A program made the position numbers and the translations under genes. A stretch of 64,000 nt of DNA, from contig JBASDX010000009.1 in assembly GCA_049652385.1 (NCBI GenBank), positions 1-64,000 on the forward strand, in the 5' to 3' direction. Source of the stretch: DMER64 sp049652385. Lineage in GTDB: Bacteria; Bacteroidota; Bacteroidia; Bacteroidales; UBA932. Positions 1 through 7,414 of the stretch are shown here, one piece after another (positions within the stretch are counted from its first letter, which is position 1; each line of letters starts with the position of its first letter). The notes below the pieces were generated by a model. It saw only the letters and a list, made by a program, of their open reading frames with translations, made no database searches and was not told the DNA's origin.

Positions 1-33
1 TTGTACAACTTCAGGCCAACTTCACTCAAATTG

Positions 34-88
34 GCCTAACTTTTACAAAAATCGCACAAACTTGTACAACTACTTGGAAAAGTTAGGC
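34..88. repeat. 11-bp inverted repeat across the RT stop codon
   Basis: GCCTAACTTTT at 34-44 is the exact reverse complement of AAAAGTTAGGC at 78-88, with a 33-nt loop. The right arm contains the stop codon of the reverse transcriptase (83-85 on the plus strand). It could fold at the 3' end of the CRISPR operon transcript, but there is no T-run, so a terminator role is unproven. A 10-mer TTGTACAACT also occurs twice (1-10, 62-71). The window starts here, so the wider context is missing. Confidence 0.4.
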
Positions 89-1336
89 TGACTTAGGCAT
101 ATTGGACGGGTTTTGTCGGATGCTTACTTTTATTGGTGCTTTTATTTTAATATTGTCTTTTAGCACAAAGTCTTTATGAAAGTATAGATTTATAAATTTG
201 TCTTTATTGATATTCACAAACTGTGACAAGAATGTTAACTGTTTTACCTCTTTAATAATCTTGTCGAGATTTAATTGAGTTAAATTATTTCTCGTTGTTT
301 TTCTATACAATACATCCAGGATTATTCTATCTATTTCCTCCAACGTTTTCTCAGGCAATAGTTCTCCATAAAAAGCTCTTAATCCTCGCTTTGTTTCTTT
401 AAACTTTTTTGTAATAAAACCATGGCCAATAAAGGACGATGTTTCAATTTTTTGTGATATACTTTTTAATTTATTCTTCGTTATGTTTAAATTATTGTCT
501 TTGAACAGAGTACCCAGGAATTCAAAGCCGTCTGCAACTGGTATTATTTGACTCCCCTCATTTAATGACAAATGCAATTCGTTTTTTAAATAATCTGTAA
601 CACAAATAAATGCTTTTTCGGCTTCTTCTTTTGTTTTTGCAAATAAGACAAAATCATCGGCATATCTAACATAACCTAAGTTTTGACTATCAATTAATGT
701 GTCTAGAGAGTGCAAATAGAAATTTGACAATAATGGAGAAACAATACCCCCTTGGGGTATTCCCATTTTAATATCCATCCATTCCATCCTGTGATTAACT
801 CTGCCCATTCCGACAAACATTCTGATCAATTCAATTATGGAAGAGTCATTAATTATTGAGTTTAACTTATGGAAAAGAACATCGTGTGAGATTGTATTAA
901 AAAATTTATCTATATCACAGGACACCAACCAACTATACTTTTCGAATGTAATAAGATGCCTAACCTTTTTTACTGCTTTTACTGCACCTTTGCCCGGACG
1001 GTAGCCATAACTTGTATTTAAAAAAAGACTCTCAAATATTGGGCTTAAAAGGTTAGCAACAGCAGTTTGGACAATTTTATCATCTATAGTCAATAAGCCC
1101 AGAACTCTTTTTCCTCCATCTCCTTTTGGTATGAAGACCTCCTTATATGGCTGTTGTAGGTATTTTCCGGTTTGCAATCGCCTGAGTAAATTGTTCAGGT
1201 TGTTCTCTATGTCTTGTCCATATTCTGCTACAGTTTTACGGTCTATGCCACCAGTGGACTCTTTTTTCTTAACTTTTTCCCAAGCAAGTTGTAATTGATT
1301 CTTTGTGCAGAGTTGGTTATAAAGTGACAGATTCAT
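83..1336 (-). CDS. CRISPR-associated reverse transcriptase (group II intron-like)
   Basis: Reverse transcriptase of 417 aa, predicted to help acquire spacers from RNA together with Cas1-Cas2. Visible RT motifs: SCDIDKFF near residue 139 (first catalytic Asp, D141), GIPQGGIVSPLLSN near 192, and the YADD catalytic box at 225-228; a thumb-like helical region follows. No HNH or intron-endonuclease domain is seen, and no Cas1 domain is fused. I chose ATG 1336 rather than an upstream TTG at 1363 because the first nine residues of the longer form look non-conserved. It overlaps the end of cas6 by 20 nt and is the last gene of the cas operon in the window. In other type III systems Cas6, RT and Cas1 may be one fused protein; here Cas6 and RT are separate but translationally coupled. 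cas1/cas2 would be expected beyond the left edge (inference). Confidence 0.9.
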   Translation of the reverse strand: MNLSLYNQLCTKNQLQLAWEKVKKKESTGGIDRKTVAEYGQDIENNLNNLLRRLQTGKYLQQPYKEVFIPKGDGGKRVLGLLTIDDKIVQTAVANLLSPIFESLFLNTSYGYRPGKGAVKAVKKVRHLITFEKYSWLVSCDIDKFFNTISHDVLFHKLNSIINDSSIIELIRMFVGMGRVNHRMEWMDIKMGIPQGGIVSPLLSNFYLHSLDTLIDSQNLGYVRYADDFVLFAKTKEEAEKAFICVTDYLKNELHLSLNEGSQIIPVADGFEFLGTLFKDNNLNITKNKLKSISQKIETSSFIGHGFITKKFKETKRGLRAFYGELLPEKTLEEIDRIILDVLYRKTTRNNLTQLNLDKIIKEVKQLTFLSQFVNINKDKFINLYFHKDFVLKDNIKIKAPIKVSIRQNPSNMPKSA

Positions 1337-2288
1337 TACTGATAATATACTTCCCCAAGCCAAAAGTGGCTACAGATCCTATATGCAATTCTGATCCTAA
1401 AACAAGTAGCGGCAACCATGGTTCTATATCTCCTTGATATGTAATATTGCCAATATAGCCATCAAACCTCATTAACTTTTTTTGTGAACCGGAATACCTT
1501 AGCCAATCACAACGGACAAGTGAGTTTGAAGCGGTTTGAATATCTTTTGTCAGCGCGGAAACAAAAGAAGTGTCAATCCATTGTGTTCCGCAATATAGGT
1601 GTCCTAATACAGCAAAACGACGTGCCATACTTTCTACTAATGTTTGAAAAAAAGGAATTTGTTCATTAAAAGATCTTTTTTTCTCTGCCGAATCTTTTAC
1701 TGTTTGAATTCTAATAGGAGTTACAAATTGCAAAGTCACCTTACCATTTTTAATAGAAAGATTATTGCCATCAGCGTTTGATGCTTTTTCTGAATCAAGA
1801 ACCTCAACACCTAGGTAACTGCTTTTTGATTTTGTAGAGCCCAAGCCAATTTGCCCCATATCTTTAAATGTCTCACAAAGAGAGTCATAAAACTTCTGGC
1901 CTTCTCCAATTAAAGTCAACTCAAAACCAAACTTTTCACCTTTTTTTATTTTTCTATCATTGTTTGATATGGGTAATAGAATATAGGGGCGAGGAGGATA
2001 GGTATACATGAGTGACAGCACACCCTCTTGTAATGGGGCTTTAAAGAGGAGCCCGCATAGGCATTTTTGAATACTGGGACATTTGTTACACCCACCTTTA
2101 AAGAACGGAATACATTGTTTTCTTCTATAAGCATCAAAAAGCCATCCCCTAAATGCTGATCCTTTATATTGAGAGATATGAATATCTTCTTTTGCTTCAA
2201 AGGAAACTTTGTATTTTTTAAATTCTATTTTATTTATGATCTTATTGAGTTCGTTGAAAAGTTTTTTTTCTTCTTTATTCATTATCAT
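1317..2288 (-). CDS. cas6: Cas6 pre-crRNA endoribonuclease
   Basis: Cas6-type RAMP protein of 323 aa that would cut the repeat transcript into crRNAs for the Cmr complex. The C-terminal glycine-rich RAMP loop is clear (GSVATFGLGKY near residue 305). A four-cysteine cluster follows residue 65 (C-x2-C-x5-C-x-C), as seen in the Cas6 branch associated with type III systems. Two candidate starts, ATG 2288 and ATG 2282, differ by two residues. Its start overlaps the end of cmr6 by 14 nt, and its end overlaps the RT start, so translation of cmr6, cas6 and RT appears coupled. The catalytic residues of Cas6 vary between families and cannot be assigned by eye. Confidence 0.9.
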   Translation of the reverse strand: MIMNKEEKKLFNELNKIINKIEFKKYKVSFEAKEDIHISQYKGSAFRGWLFDAYRRKQCIPFFKGGCNKCPSIQKCLCGLLFKAPLQEGVLSLMYTYPPRPYILLPISNNDRKIKKGEKFGFELTLIGEGQKFYDSLCETFKDMGQIGLGSTKSKSSYLGVEVLDSEKASNADGNNLSIKNGKVTLQFVTPIRIQTVKDSAEKKRSFNEQIPFFQTLVESMARRFAVLGHLYCGTQWIDTSFVSALTKDIQTASNSLVRCDWLRYSGSQKKLMRFDGYIGNITYQGDIEPWLPLLVLGSELHIGSVATFGLGKYIISNESVTL

Positions 2289-3033
2289 CTCTTTTTAACT
2301 GTCCATAACCTACGTTTGTCTTGGCGCCCACTCCCCAAAGTTCAAGTATTTGAATAAAAAGCTCTTTCTTTATACCTGCCGTAATTGTAATTCCTCCTTT
2401 AATTATTGTGTCGAAAAGCCTAAACCCAAATAAAAATGTTACTCCTGAACGCACTTTTAAAAATCGTATTACGTTAATATCCTTCGAGGTGTCACTCGGT
2501 TTATTCCAATCTTGATGGCATGCTATACAATCATCTGATAATATCTTCTTATCATTTCCCTTGTATGTGCCAACAATAAAAGCATCAAAGAACACATCTG
2601 TTTTATAGGGGCATTTAGGTTTTTGTTCTTCATAGGTAATGCTCTCAAAAATATCATTTTCCAGTTTTCCCCAGTCAATTCCCTCAGTATGGATACCCGC
2701 CTTATTACTTGCATATTGTACAAAAGCCTTGTCTCTAAATGCCTGCCGCAAGACGCCCTTGATAGACGATCCGGGAATATATGGCTGTCCTGTAGTAAAG
2801 TCAAAAGAAAGTCCCAGCTTAAGTTCTTTATCTATTTTCAGTTCATGCTCATACCCTATCCCGCATACAAGACCCGGATATAAAGTGGTCATTTTTTGAG
2901 AATAGCTTAATTCCACCTTTTGTACTATCGTATTCTCCCATGTGGCATTTAAGAAACTATCGCACTCCCTTTCAAAAGTATAGAAAAAAGTTTTATAATA
3001 CCATAATCCTAAATTTTGATCTTTTGTGTTCAT
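2275..3033 (-). CDS. cmr6: Cmr6, type III-B RAMP subunit
   Basis: RAMP protein of 252 aa expected at the crRNA 3' side of the Cmr effector complex. Diagnostic segments are YIPGSSIKGVLRQAF (about residues 84-98), the RAMP alpha-1 signature with SSIKG, and the C-terminal glycine-rich loop WGVGAKTNVGYGQL. Length fits the family. It lies between cmr5 (4-nt gap) and cas6 (14-nt overlap) on the minus strand. Confidence 0.92.
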   Translation of the reverse strand: MNTKDQNLGLWYYKTFFYTFERECDSFLNATWENTIVQKVELSYSQKMTTLYPGLVCGIGYEHELKIDKELKLGLSFDFTTGQPYIPGSSIKGVLRQAFRDKAFVQYASNKAGIHTEGIDWGKLENDIFESITYEEQKPKCPYKTDVFFDAFIVGTYKGNDKKILSDDCIACHQDWNKPSDTSKDINVIRFLKVRSGVTFLFGFRLFDTIIKGGITITAGIKKELFIQILELWGVGAKTNVGYGQLKRDDNE

Positions 3034-3037
3034 GCAG

Positions 3038-3424
3038 CTAACTTTCTTTTTCGTAATTCTTTTCGATAAAAATTCTTAGAGCTAATTTCAAAGCAATTAT
3101 TGCTTTCTCTAGTTTCTTCTTTAAATTAGGATCTGAAGTGAAAAGTTCACGCCACGCTTCATATTCGAGTATTTCTTCATAAGGTTGTGATTCCGTTATT
3201 AATAGTATTCTCTGGATACAATGCAGGATTACTTTCTTAGATACAGCAGAAGCTTCGCTTGTCTGGGTGTATACTGTAATAGCCGGCAAAACACCCATTT
3301 GGCGAACAAGAAAACCCAATTTACACACAGCATTATCCCATTCCGGAGATACGCTGTGGAATTGACTTAATATAAGGTCTTCTACCACATCTATGGCTAC
3401 TGCCATGTACTTATTATTTTCCAT
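3038..3424 (-). CDS. cmr5: Cmr5, small subunit of type III-B complex
   Basis: All-helical protein of 128 aa, the size and position of Cmr5, which lines the minor filament of the Cmr complex. Family assignment rests on the helical pattern, the SAVSKKVILHCIQRILL segment near residue 60, length and gene order between cmr4 and cmr6. Its start codon overlaps the cmr4 stop by one base. Small subunits diverge quickly, so sequence evidence alone is modest; the context makes the call safe. Confidence 0.88.
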   Translation of the reverse strand: MENNKYMAVAIDVVEDLILSQFHSVSPEWDNAVCKLGFLVRQMGVLPAITVYTQTSEASAVSKKVILHCIQRILLITESQPYEEILEYEAWRELFTSDPNLKKKLEKAIIALKLALRIFIEKNYEKES

Positions 3425-4248
3425 TATTTAAAAAATTTCTCGAAACAACAGAAACCATAACCTATACTTGCATTCGCTCCAATTTGGACAGGTGTTTTTT
3501 TACTATTTTCGCTAATGCTTTCAATTAAATCGTCTTGTTCTACGGATGTCATATGCAGAAAGAAAAAGTCTGTTTGCCTGGGAACTACTTCTTCATACCA
3601 AAGATTTTTTTGATCATCCAATCTATTTCTGGCAATAACCGGTAATGAATCACTGATTTCCTTAAAAACATCATCTCTAACAAGTACAAATTCTTCTGGT
3701 TCTACATTTAATATTTCTATCAAATTTTTGTACTTATTATCTTCTAATTTCATTATAGTGTAATTGTTCTTCAAATGAAAATCTTCTATTAGACCTTCCT
3801 TATACGACGGGGCGTTGGTAAGCACAAATTGATTACCCTTAAAATCGATTTGAAGTACCTCTTCCAAGCATTCAATAGCACCATTATCTAACCCAAATAC
3901 AATAAGTTTCTCCTTAAGATCATTTAATATGGCAGGACAGGTCGCTTTATAGAATGCACGCACATTACTTCTGACAGGAAGTGTTAACAAATACGCTGTT
4001 AAAAAGAAATCTGTTCCAGGGTTAGTTTCATCCCCAAAAATAGCTGTTAACCGGTCTGCTTTAAGCTTTAAAATATGTTGGCTGTATACTCTAAGAGCTC
4101 CTTTCAGACTGGACGAGTGAATAACGGGAAACCCTGTAATGGGGTCGCGCTGTACTGTTTTATCTACAATGCCATATTCTTTGTCTCCTGCTCCGGCATG
4201 CAGGTTAGTAATCGTTGAAATCCTGCACAATGTTTTTCTTAAACTCAT
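3424..4248 (-). CDS. cmr4: Cmr4, backbone RNase subunit of type III-B complex
   Basis: Backbone RAMP of 274 aa, present in several copies per Cmr complex, which cuts target RNA at 6-nt intervals. The N-terminus has the family pattern H-A-G-A-G followed by GIVD, so D29 matches the catalytic aspartate of characterised Cmr4 proteins. HSSSLKGALR (about 44-53) is the RAMP signature, and the C-terminus holds a glycine-rich turn (IGANASIGYG). It is separated from cmr3 by 8 nt. Since Cas10 here lacks an HD nuclease, Cmr4 may be the only intrinsic nuclease of the complex apart from Cas6 processing. Confidence 0.93.
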   Translation of the reverse strand: MSLRKTLCRISTITNLHAGAGDKEYGIVDKTVQRDPITGFPVIHSSSLKGALRVYSQHILKLKADRLTAIFGDETNPGTDFFLTAYLLTLPVRSNVRAFYKATCPAILNDLKEKLIVFGLDNGAIECLEEVLQIDFKGNQFVLTNAPSYKEGLIEDFHLKNNYTIMKLEDNKYKNLIEILNVEPEEFVLVRDDVFKEISDSLPVIARNRLDDQKNLWYEEVVPRQTDFFFLHMTSVEQDDLIESISENSKKTPVQIGANASIGYGFCCFEKFFK

Positions 4249-4256
4249 GTTATTAA

Positions 4257-5363
4257 TTATATTACGTAGTTATAGCCAATGTTCCTAAAATGTTTTTTTT
4301 GTTCAATTTTTGTAATAATGTTTCTCTTATCTTTGTCACCTAAGAAAAGGACACTACCCTTTTTAAGAAAGGTATATGTTGATTCCGTCTTTTTTAATTT
4401 AATACCTGCTTTGTTTATCATGAACCCGGGGCCTTTCGTGTTATCAGAAAAAGTTTGCATACACTTAAAATGAATAATATCTCCAGATACAAAAGGTAAG
4501 CTATCGTATAATTCTCTATCAATAAAGGAATCGCTGAGTAATACTATTTTTTTATCTATATCATTAACTGTTCTGTATAAATTATTAACCAAGGAATTAT
4601 CCTTTCTGACAAATAAATCTTTAATAGACTGTTCTTCCTTTGTGACTTCAATTTTAAAGGATGATTTTTCAGCTCCCATTTTAACGTAGTCATTCTGAAA
4701 CTCAAACTGTTCGGAAGTAGTCAAAGTTACATAAAAAGCAAAACTATAATTATATGGAAGTCTATACCCCGCTTGACGGAAATAAGCTTTTTCATCTCGT
4801 CCTCCTTTAGTTATCCGAATTCCGACTTGTTCGTCTTCAATGAATATTTCGTTTTCATAATAAGTTTTCCCTAACACTGCATTGACAAGTAATTCCGGGT
4901 ATTCTACTTTACGATTTTTTGTGTCAAAATAATATCCGTCTGTGGTACAATTTTTTACAACTCTTAGTGGTAAAACCGTTTTCTTTTTCTCTTCGGTAAC
5001 TATATCTTCAAGCGTTGTTTCTCCAAACTCACGGCTTTGTACAAAAAGAGGCCCTTCTGGTCCATAAATAAAAATAGGGGATAAATTTTGTATAACACCA
5101 AAAGATTGACCTTGCTCATTTGGATCAAAACTGTCTGTTCCTATAAGATTATTTGCTTTTTTATAATCTTTTACTTTACCCTTTTCGTCTAAGAGGTCAT
5201 TCTGCAATAGTAGTATATATCTTAACATACCCAGCAAAGTAGTTTGCTGTGGATACTTCAACGATCGTACAAAATAATCCTCATTGTTTTGACCAAAAGT
5301 AACATCCCCCCCGAAGAAAAAGCGATCTAAAGGTTGCAGTTTTATTAAAAATGTGCCGTTCAT
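4257..5363 (-). CDS. cmr3: Cmr3, type III-B 5'-handle binding subunit
   Basis: Cmr3-type RAMP of 368 aa, expected to bind the crRNA 5' handle and Cas10. The N-terminal pattern LQPLDRFFFGGDVTFG (about residues 9-24) matches the family's 'PLD..FF..G' opening, followed by LGMLRYILL, the RAMP helix. A late segment HFKCMQTFSDNTKGPGF and a Lys-rich C-terminus follow. Its start overlaps the cas10 stop by 4 nt (ATGA), indicating coupled translation in the cas10-cmr3 pair. Confidence 0.9.
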   Translation of the reverse strand: MNGTFLIKLQPLDRFFFGGDVTFGQNNEDYFVRSLKYPQQTTLLGMLRYILLLQNDLLDEKGKVKDYKKANNLIGTDSFDPNEQGQSFGVIQNLSPIFIYGPEGPLFVQSREFGETTLEDIVTEEKKKTVLPLRVVKNCTTDGYYFDTKNRKVEYPELLVNAVLGKTYYENEIFIEDEQVGIRITKGGRDEKAYFRQAGYRLPYNYSFAFYVTLTTSEQFEFQNDYVKMGAEKSSFKIEVTKEEQSIKDLFVRKDNSLVNNLYRTVNDIDKKIVLLSDSFIDRELYDSLPFVSGDIIHFKCMQTFSDNTKGPGFMINKAGIKLKKTESTYTFLKKGSVLFLGDKDKRNIITKIEQKKHFRNIGYNYVI

Positions 5364-6988
5364 GTATTGTCTTTATTAAGAAAATGCAAAAAGCGTAATA
5401 CAGTATATAAATTATTAACAGCCTCTTTGGCTGTTTTACCGTTATTTCCGTATATATCTTCTAGTTCTCTGTACGTAAATAATAAGTAGTAGAACATTTT
5501 GTCAATAAAACCTCTGTATTTAATATCATGCACCACCTCATTGAAGAAATTATAAGTCAGGTTTTTAAAAGCATATTCTCTAAATGATTCATCCGGTAAA
5601 CATCCGGATATGATACTATAAGGCGTTCCTGTTTCAAAGGGATTATCTCTCCCTACCAAAATCCTGGTTAACAGGGGCTCTAGAACTTTTAGTTTATATT
5701 GCAGAGAATTTAAAAATGAGTCCGTCACAAGAATATGCTCTTTAATCATTTCCAAAAAGAAATAAAACGAACTTTTGTCTTTTTTATTTTTACTCCAACA
5801 CGTTTCCACACAATGTCCACTATGCTTCAATAATGAAAAGGCAACAGCATTCTTACCGGGCATCGATTTTGCCGTTGTAAAAAGTAAATCTCTTACCGAC
5901 AGCAGGGATTCTTTCATGGGATACTTATAATAAGCTACAAAAACGCTATAGGAGATACTGGGATGAATGGGTTTTCTTTTATTCTCTTTTGTTATACTTG
6001 AGTTCCACTCAGTAATACTATCAAGCAAGTCTTCATTTTCTTGAATCATCCTGTTGAAGAGCTCGTTCAAATTCTTAATTAAACAGAAAATAGTTGTGTC
6101 ACCATTCTTTACAGGTGCGATAAATAACATGTCATCTCCACCCATATAAATGGGCTTTCCTTTATAATTTACAATTTGTTCCGTTGCTTCATACCCATAT
6201 TCAAACATAAAATTCGAAAATTTTTGTACTGCCTTCATTCCTCCAACCTCAAAAAGAGCATGAAGAAAATATCCCATTCCATCTCCGTCTGCTTGAACAT
6301 AAGCCGGATAATTCCAATACCTCATTTCCGGTTGTTCTTTTTCTGCTGTTTCAGCCCGTGAAATTTTTTGAAGTGATGGAAATTTGATGCCTTCTTTTTT
6401 ATATATCAAGCTTGGAATTCTGTCATCGTATGCTGCTACAGGCGTGTCAGTTCCCATAATACCTTTCTTTTTGCTTTCTCTTAGCAAAATTTTCTCAAGA
6501 ATGGGATGTGTCCCATTGTATTTTTCAATATAAGATGGTCTCTGCTCCAAAGACTCTAAAATAGGAAACAGAATATCAATTGGATTTTCTTTTTCTTTAA
6601 TTTCGATAAAAACCGAATAAACTTGAATATACTCTTTATACTGTTTAAGAAAACCTCGATCTTCTTTAAGACTATCATCTAAAATAGAGATACTCTTGTC
6701 TTGAACAATTTCAAGTATTAAATCTTTAGAGGATGTATCAGACTTGTTACAAAGCATTATTAGTCTATCAGGGAACAACCCCGCCTGACTGTTCTTGTAT
6801 TTATTGGCGAGCTCCGTATCTTCAGGAACATTTGGAATTAAAATCTCCCCATACTTCTTAAGACTTTCACATATTGTTGCCATTAGATAAGAGAAAATAT
6901 AACTAGATAACCAAATCTCTCTGGTGGACCGTGCCATACCCATGGTTCTGTAAATAGGACCTATTGTTAATGCAAAATAAAGATTCAT
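5360..6988 (-). CDS. cas10: Cas10/Cmr2 signal synthase lacking the HD domain
   Basis: Large subunit of 542 aa of the Cmr complex, which makes a nucleotide second messenger when target RNA is bound. The protein begins directly with the first palm domain of Cmr2 (GPIYRTMGMARSTREIW, from residue 10), so the usual N-terminal HD nuclease is absent, and it is short for the family (archaeal Cmr2 are about 870 aa). Palm residues look intact: ADGDGMG at 233-239 and the GGDD box at 283-286, so cyclase-type chemistry should be possible. HD-less Cas10 is also seen in the Bacteroides fragilis system that makes SAM-AMP from ATP and S-adenosylmethionine (known family behaviour); the CorA/NrN-like gene upstream suggests the same signal here (inference). 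It shares one base with the preceding 136-aa gene. Confidence 0.93.
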   Translation of the reverse strand: MNLYFALTIGPIYRTMGMARSTREIWLSSYIFSYLMATICESLKKYGEILIPNVPEDTELANKYKNSQAGLFPDRLIMLCNKSDTSSKDLILEIVQDKSISILDDSLKEDRGFLKQYKEYIQVYSVFIEIKEKENPIDILFPILESLEQRPSYIEKYNGTHPILEKILLRESKKKGIMGTDTPVAAYDDRIPSLIYKKEGIKFPSLQKISRAETAEKEQPEMRYWNYPAYVQADGDGMGYFLHALFEVGGMKAVQKFSNFMFEYGYEATEQIVNYKGKPIYMGGDDMLFIAPVKNGDTTIFCLIKNLNELFNRMIQENEDLLDSITEWNSSITKENKRKPIHPSISYSVFVAYYKYPMKESLLSVRDLLFTTAKSMPGKNAVAFSLLKHSGHCVETCWSKNKKDKSSFYFFLEMIKEHILVTDSFLNSLQYKLKVLEPLLTRILVGRDNPFETGTPYSIISGCLPDESFREYAFKNLTYNFFNEVVHDIKYRGFIDKMFYYLLFTYRELEDIYGNNGKTAKEAVNNLYTVLRFLHFLNKDNT

Positions 6989-7398
6989 TATTGTGTTCCT
7001 TGTTTAGTATTAATAACAAAACATCCTTTGCCTTTGTTCTGGCCTTTTCCAAATCTTGCAGTTTTAATAAACTTTTTTATATTATTTGTAATAAGATTTC
7101 CTAAACCATCATCCCTAACTGTAATAATGAGATTTGCCCTAGTTCTCATCTTGTGAGAGGGGTTACTTTTTAGTATCTTCATTTTATAGTTCAGTGCCGG
7201 ATGGGGAGCATCTTTAATCAACCATTGTTTTTGCTGGGCTGTTGCCACTCCTTTGTAATAATCATCGTTACCCAAAACATTAAATAAATATCTGTCAAGC
7301 TTGGGTTTTACCTCAGATACTCTAAGGGTAGCCCCTTCATGTTCTTTCTCAAATGACTCAAAGTTTTTTGACGCAACGTTATATTCTAATATTTTCAT
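6988..7398 (-). CDS. 136-aa RAMP-like protein at the cmr1 position
   Basis: Unrecognised protein of 136 aa. The C-terminal half reads like one RAMP/ferredoxin-like unit: a strand (ANLIITVRDDG), a helix, then a glycine-rich loop ARFGKGQNKGKGCFVI similar in spacing to the G-loops of RAMP proteins. It lies where cmr1 sits in standard type III-B operons (just upstream of cas10, sharing one base with it), yet is far too short for Cmr1 (about 300 aa or more) and lacks the SSIKG-type signature. It may be a reduced Cmr1, a lineage-specific Cmr subunit, or an accessory factor. Operon position and tight spacing argue that it is real; the function is open. Confidence 0.75.
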   Translation of the reverse strand: MKILEYNVASKNFESFEKEHEGATLRVSEVKPKLDRYLFNVLGNDDYYKGVATAQQKQWLIKDAPHPALNYKMKILKSNPSHKMRTRANLIITVRDDGLGNLITNNIKKFIKTARFGKGQNKGKGCFVINTKQGTQ

Positions 7399-7414
7399 TT
7401 GTACTTGTAAGTAA

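Noticed and set aside
1..71. End of a CRISPR array
   Set aside because: Only a 10-bp word is repeated (61 bp apart); flanks do not match as repeats would, so I do not call an array.
83..1336. Mobile group II intron reverse transcriptase
   Set aside because: The gene overlaps cas6 in a continuous cas operon, carries no endonuclease domain, and no intron RNA domains are recognisable around it.
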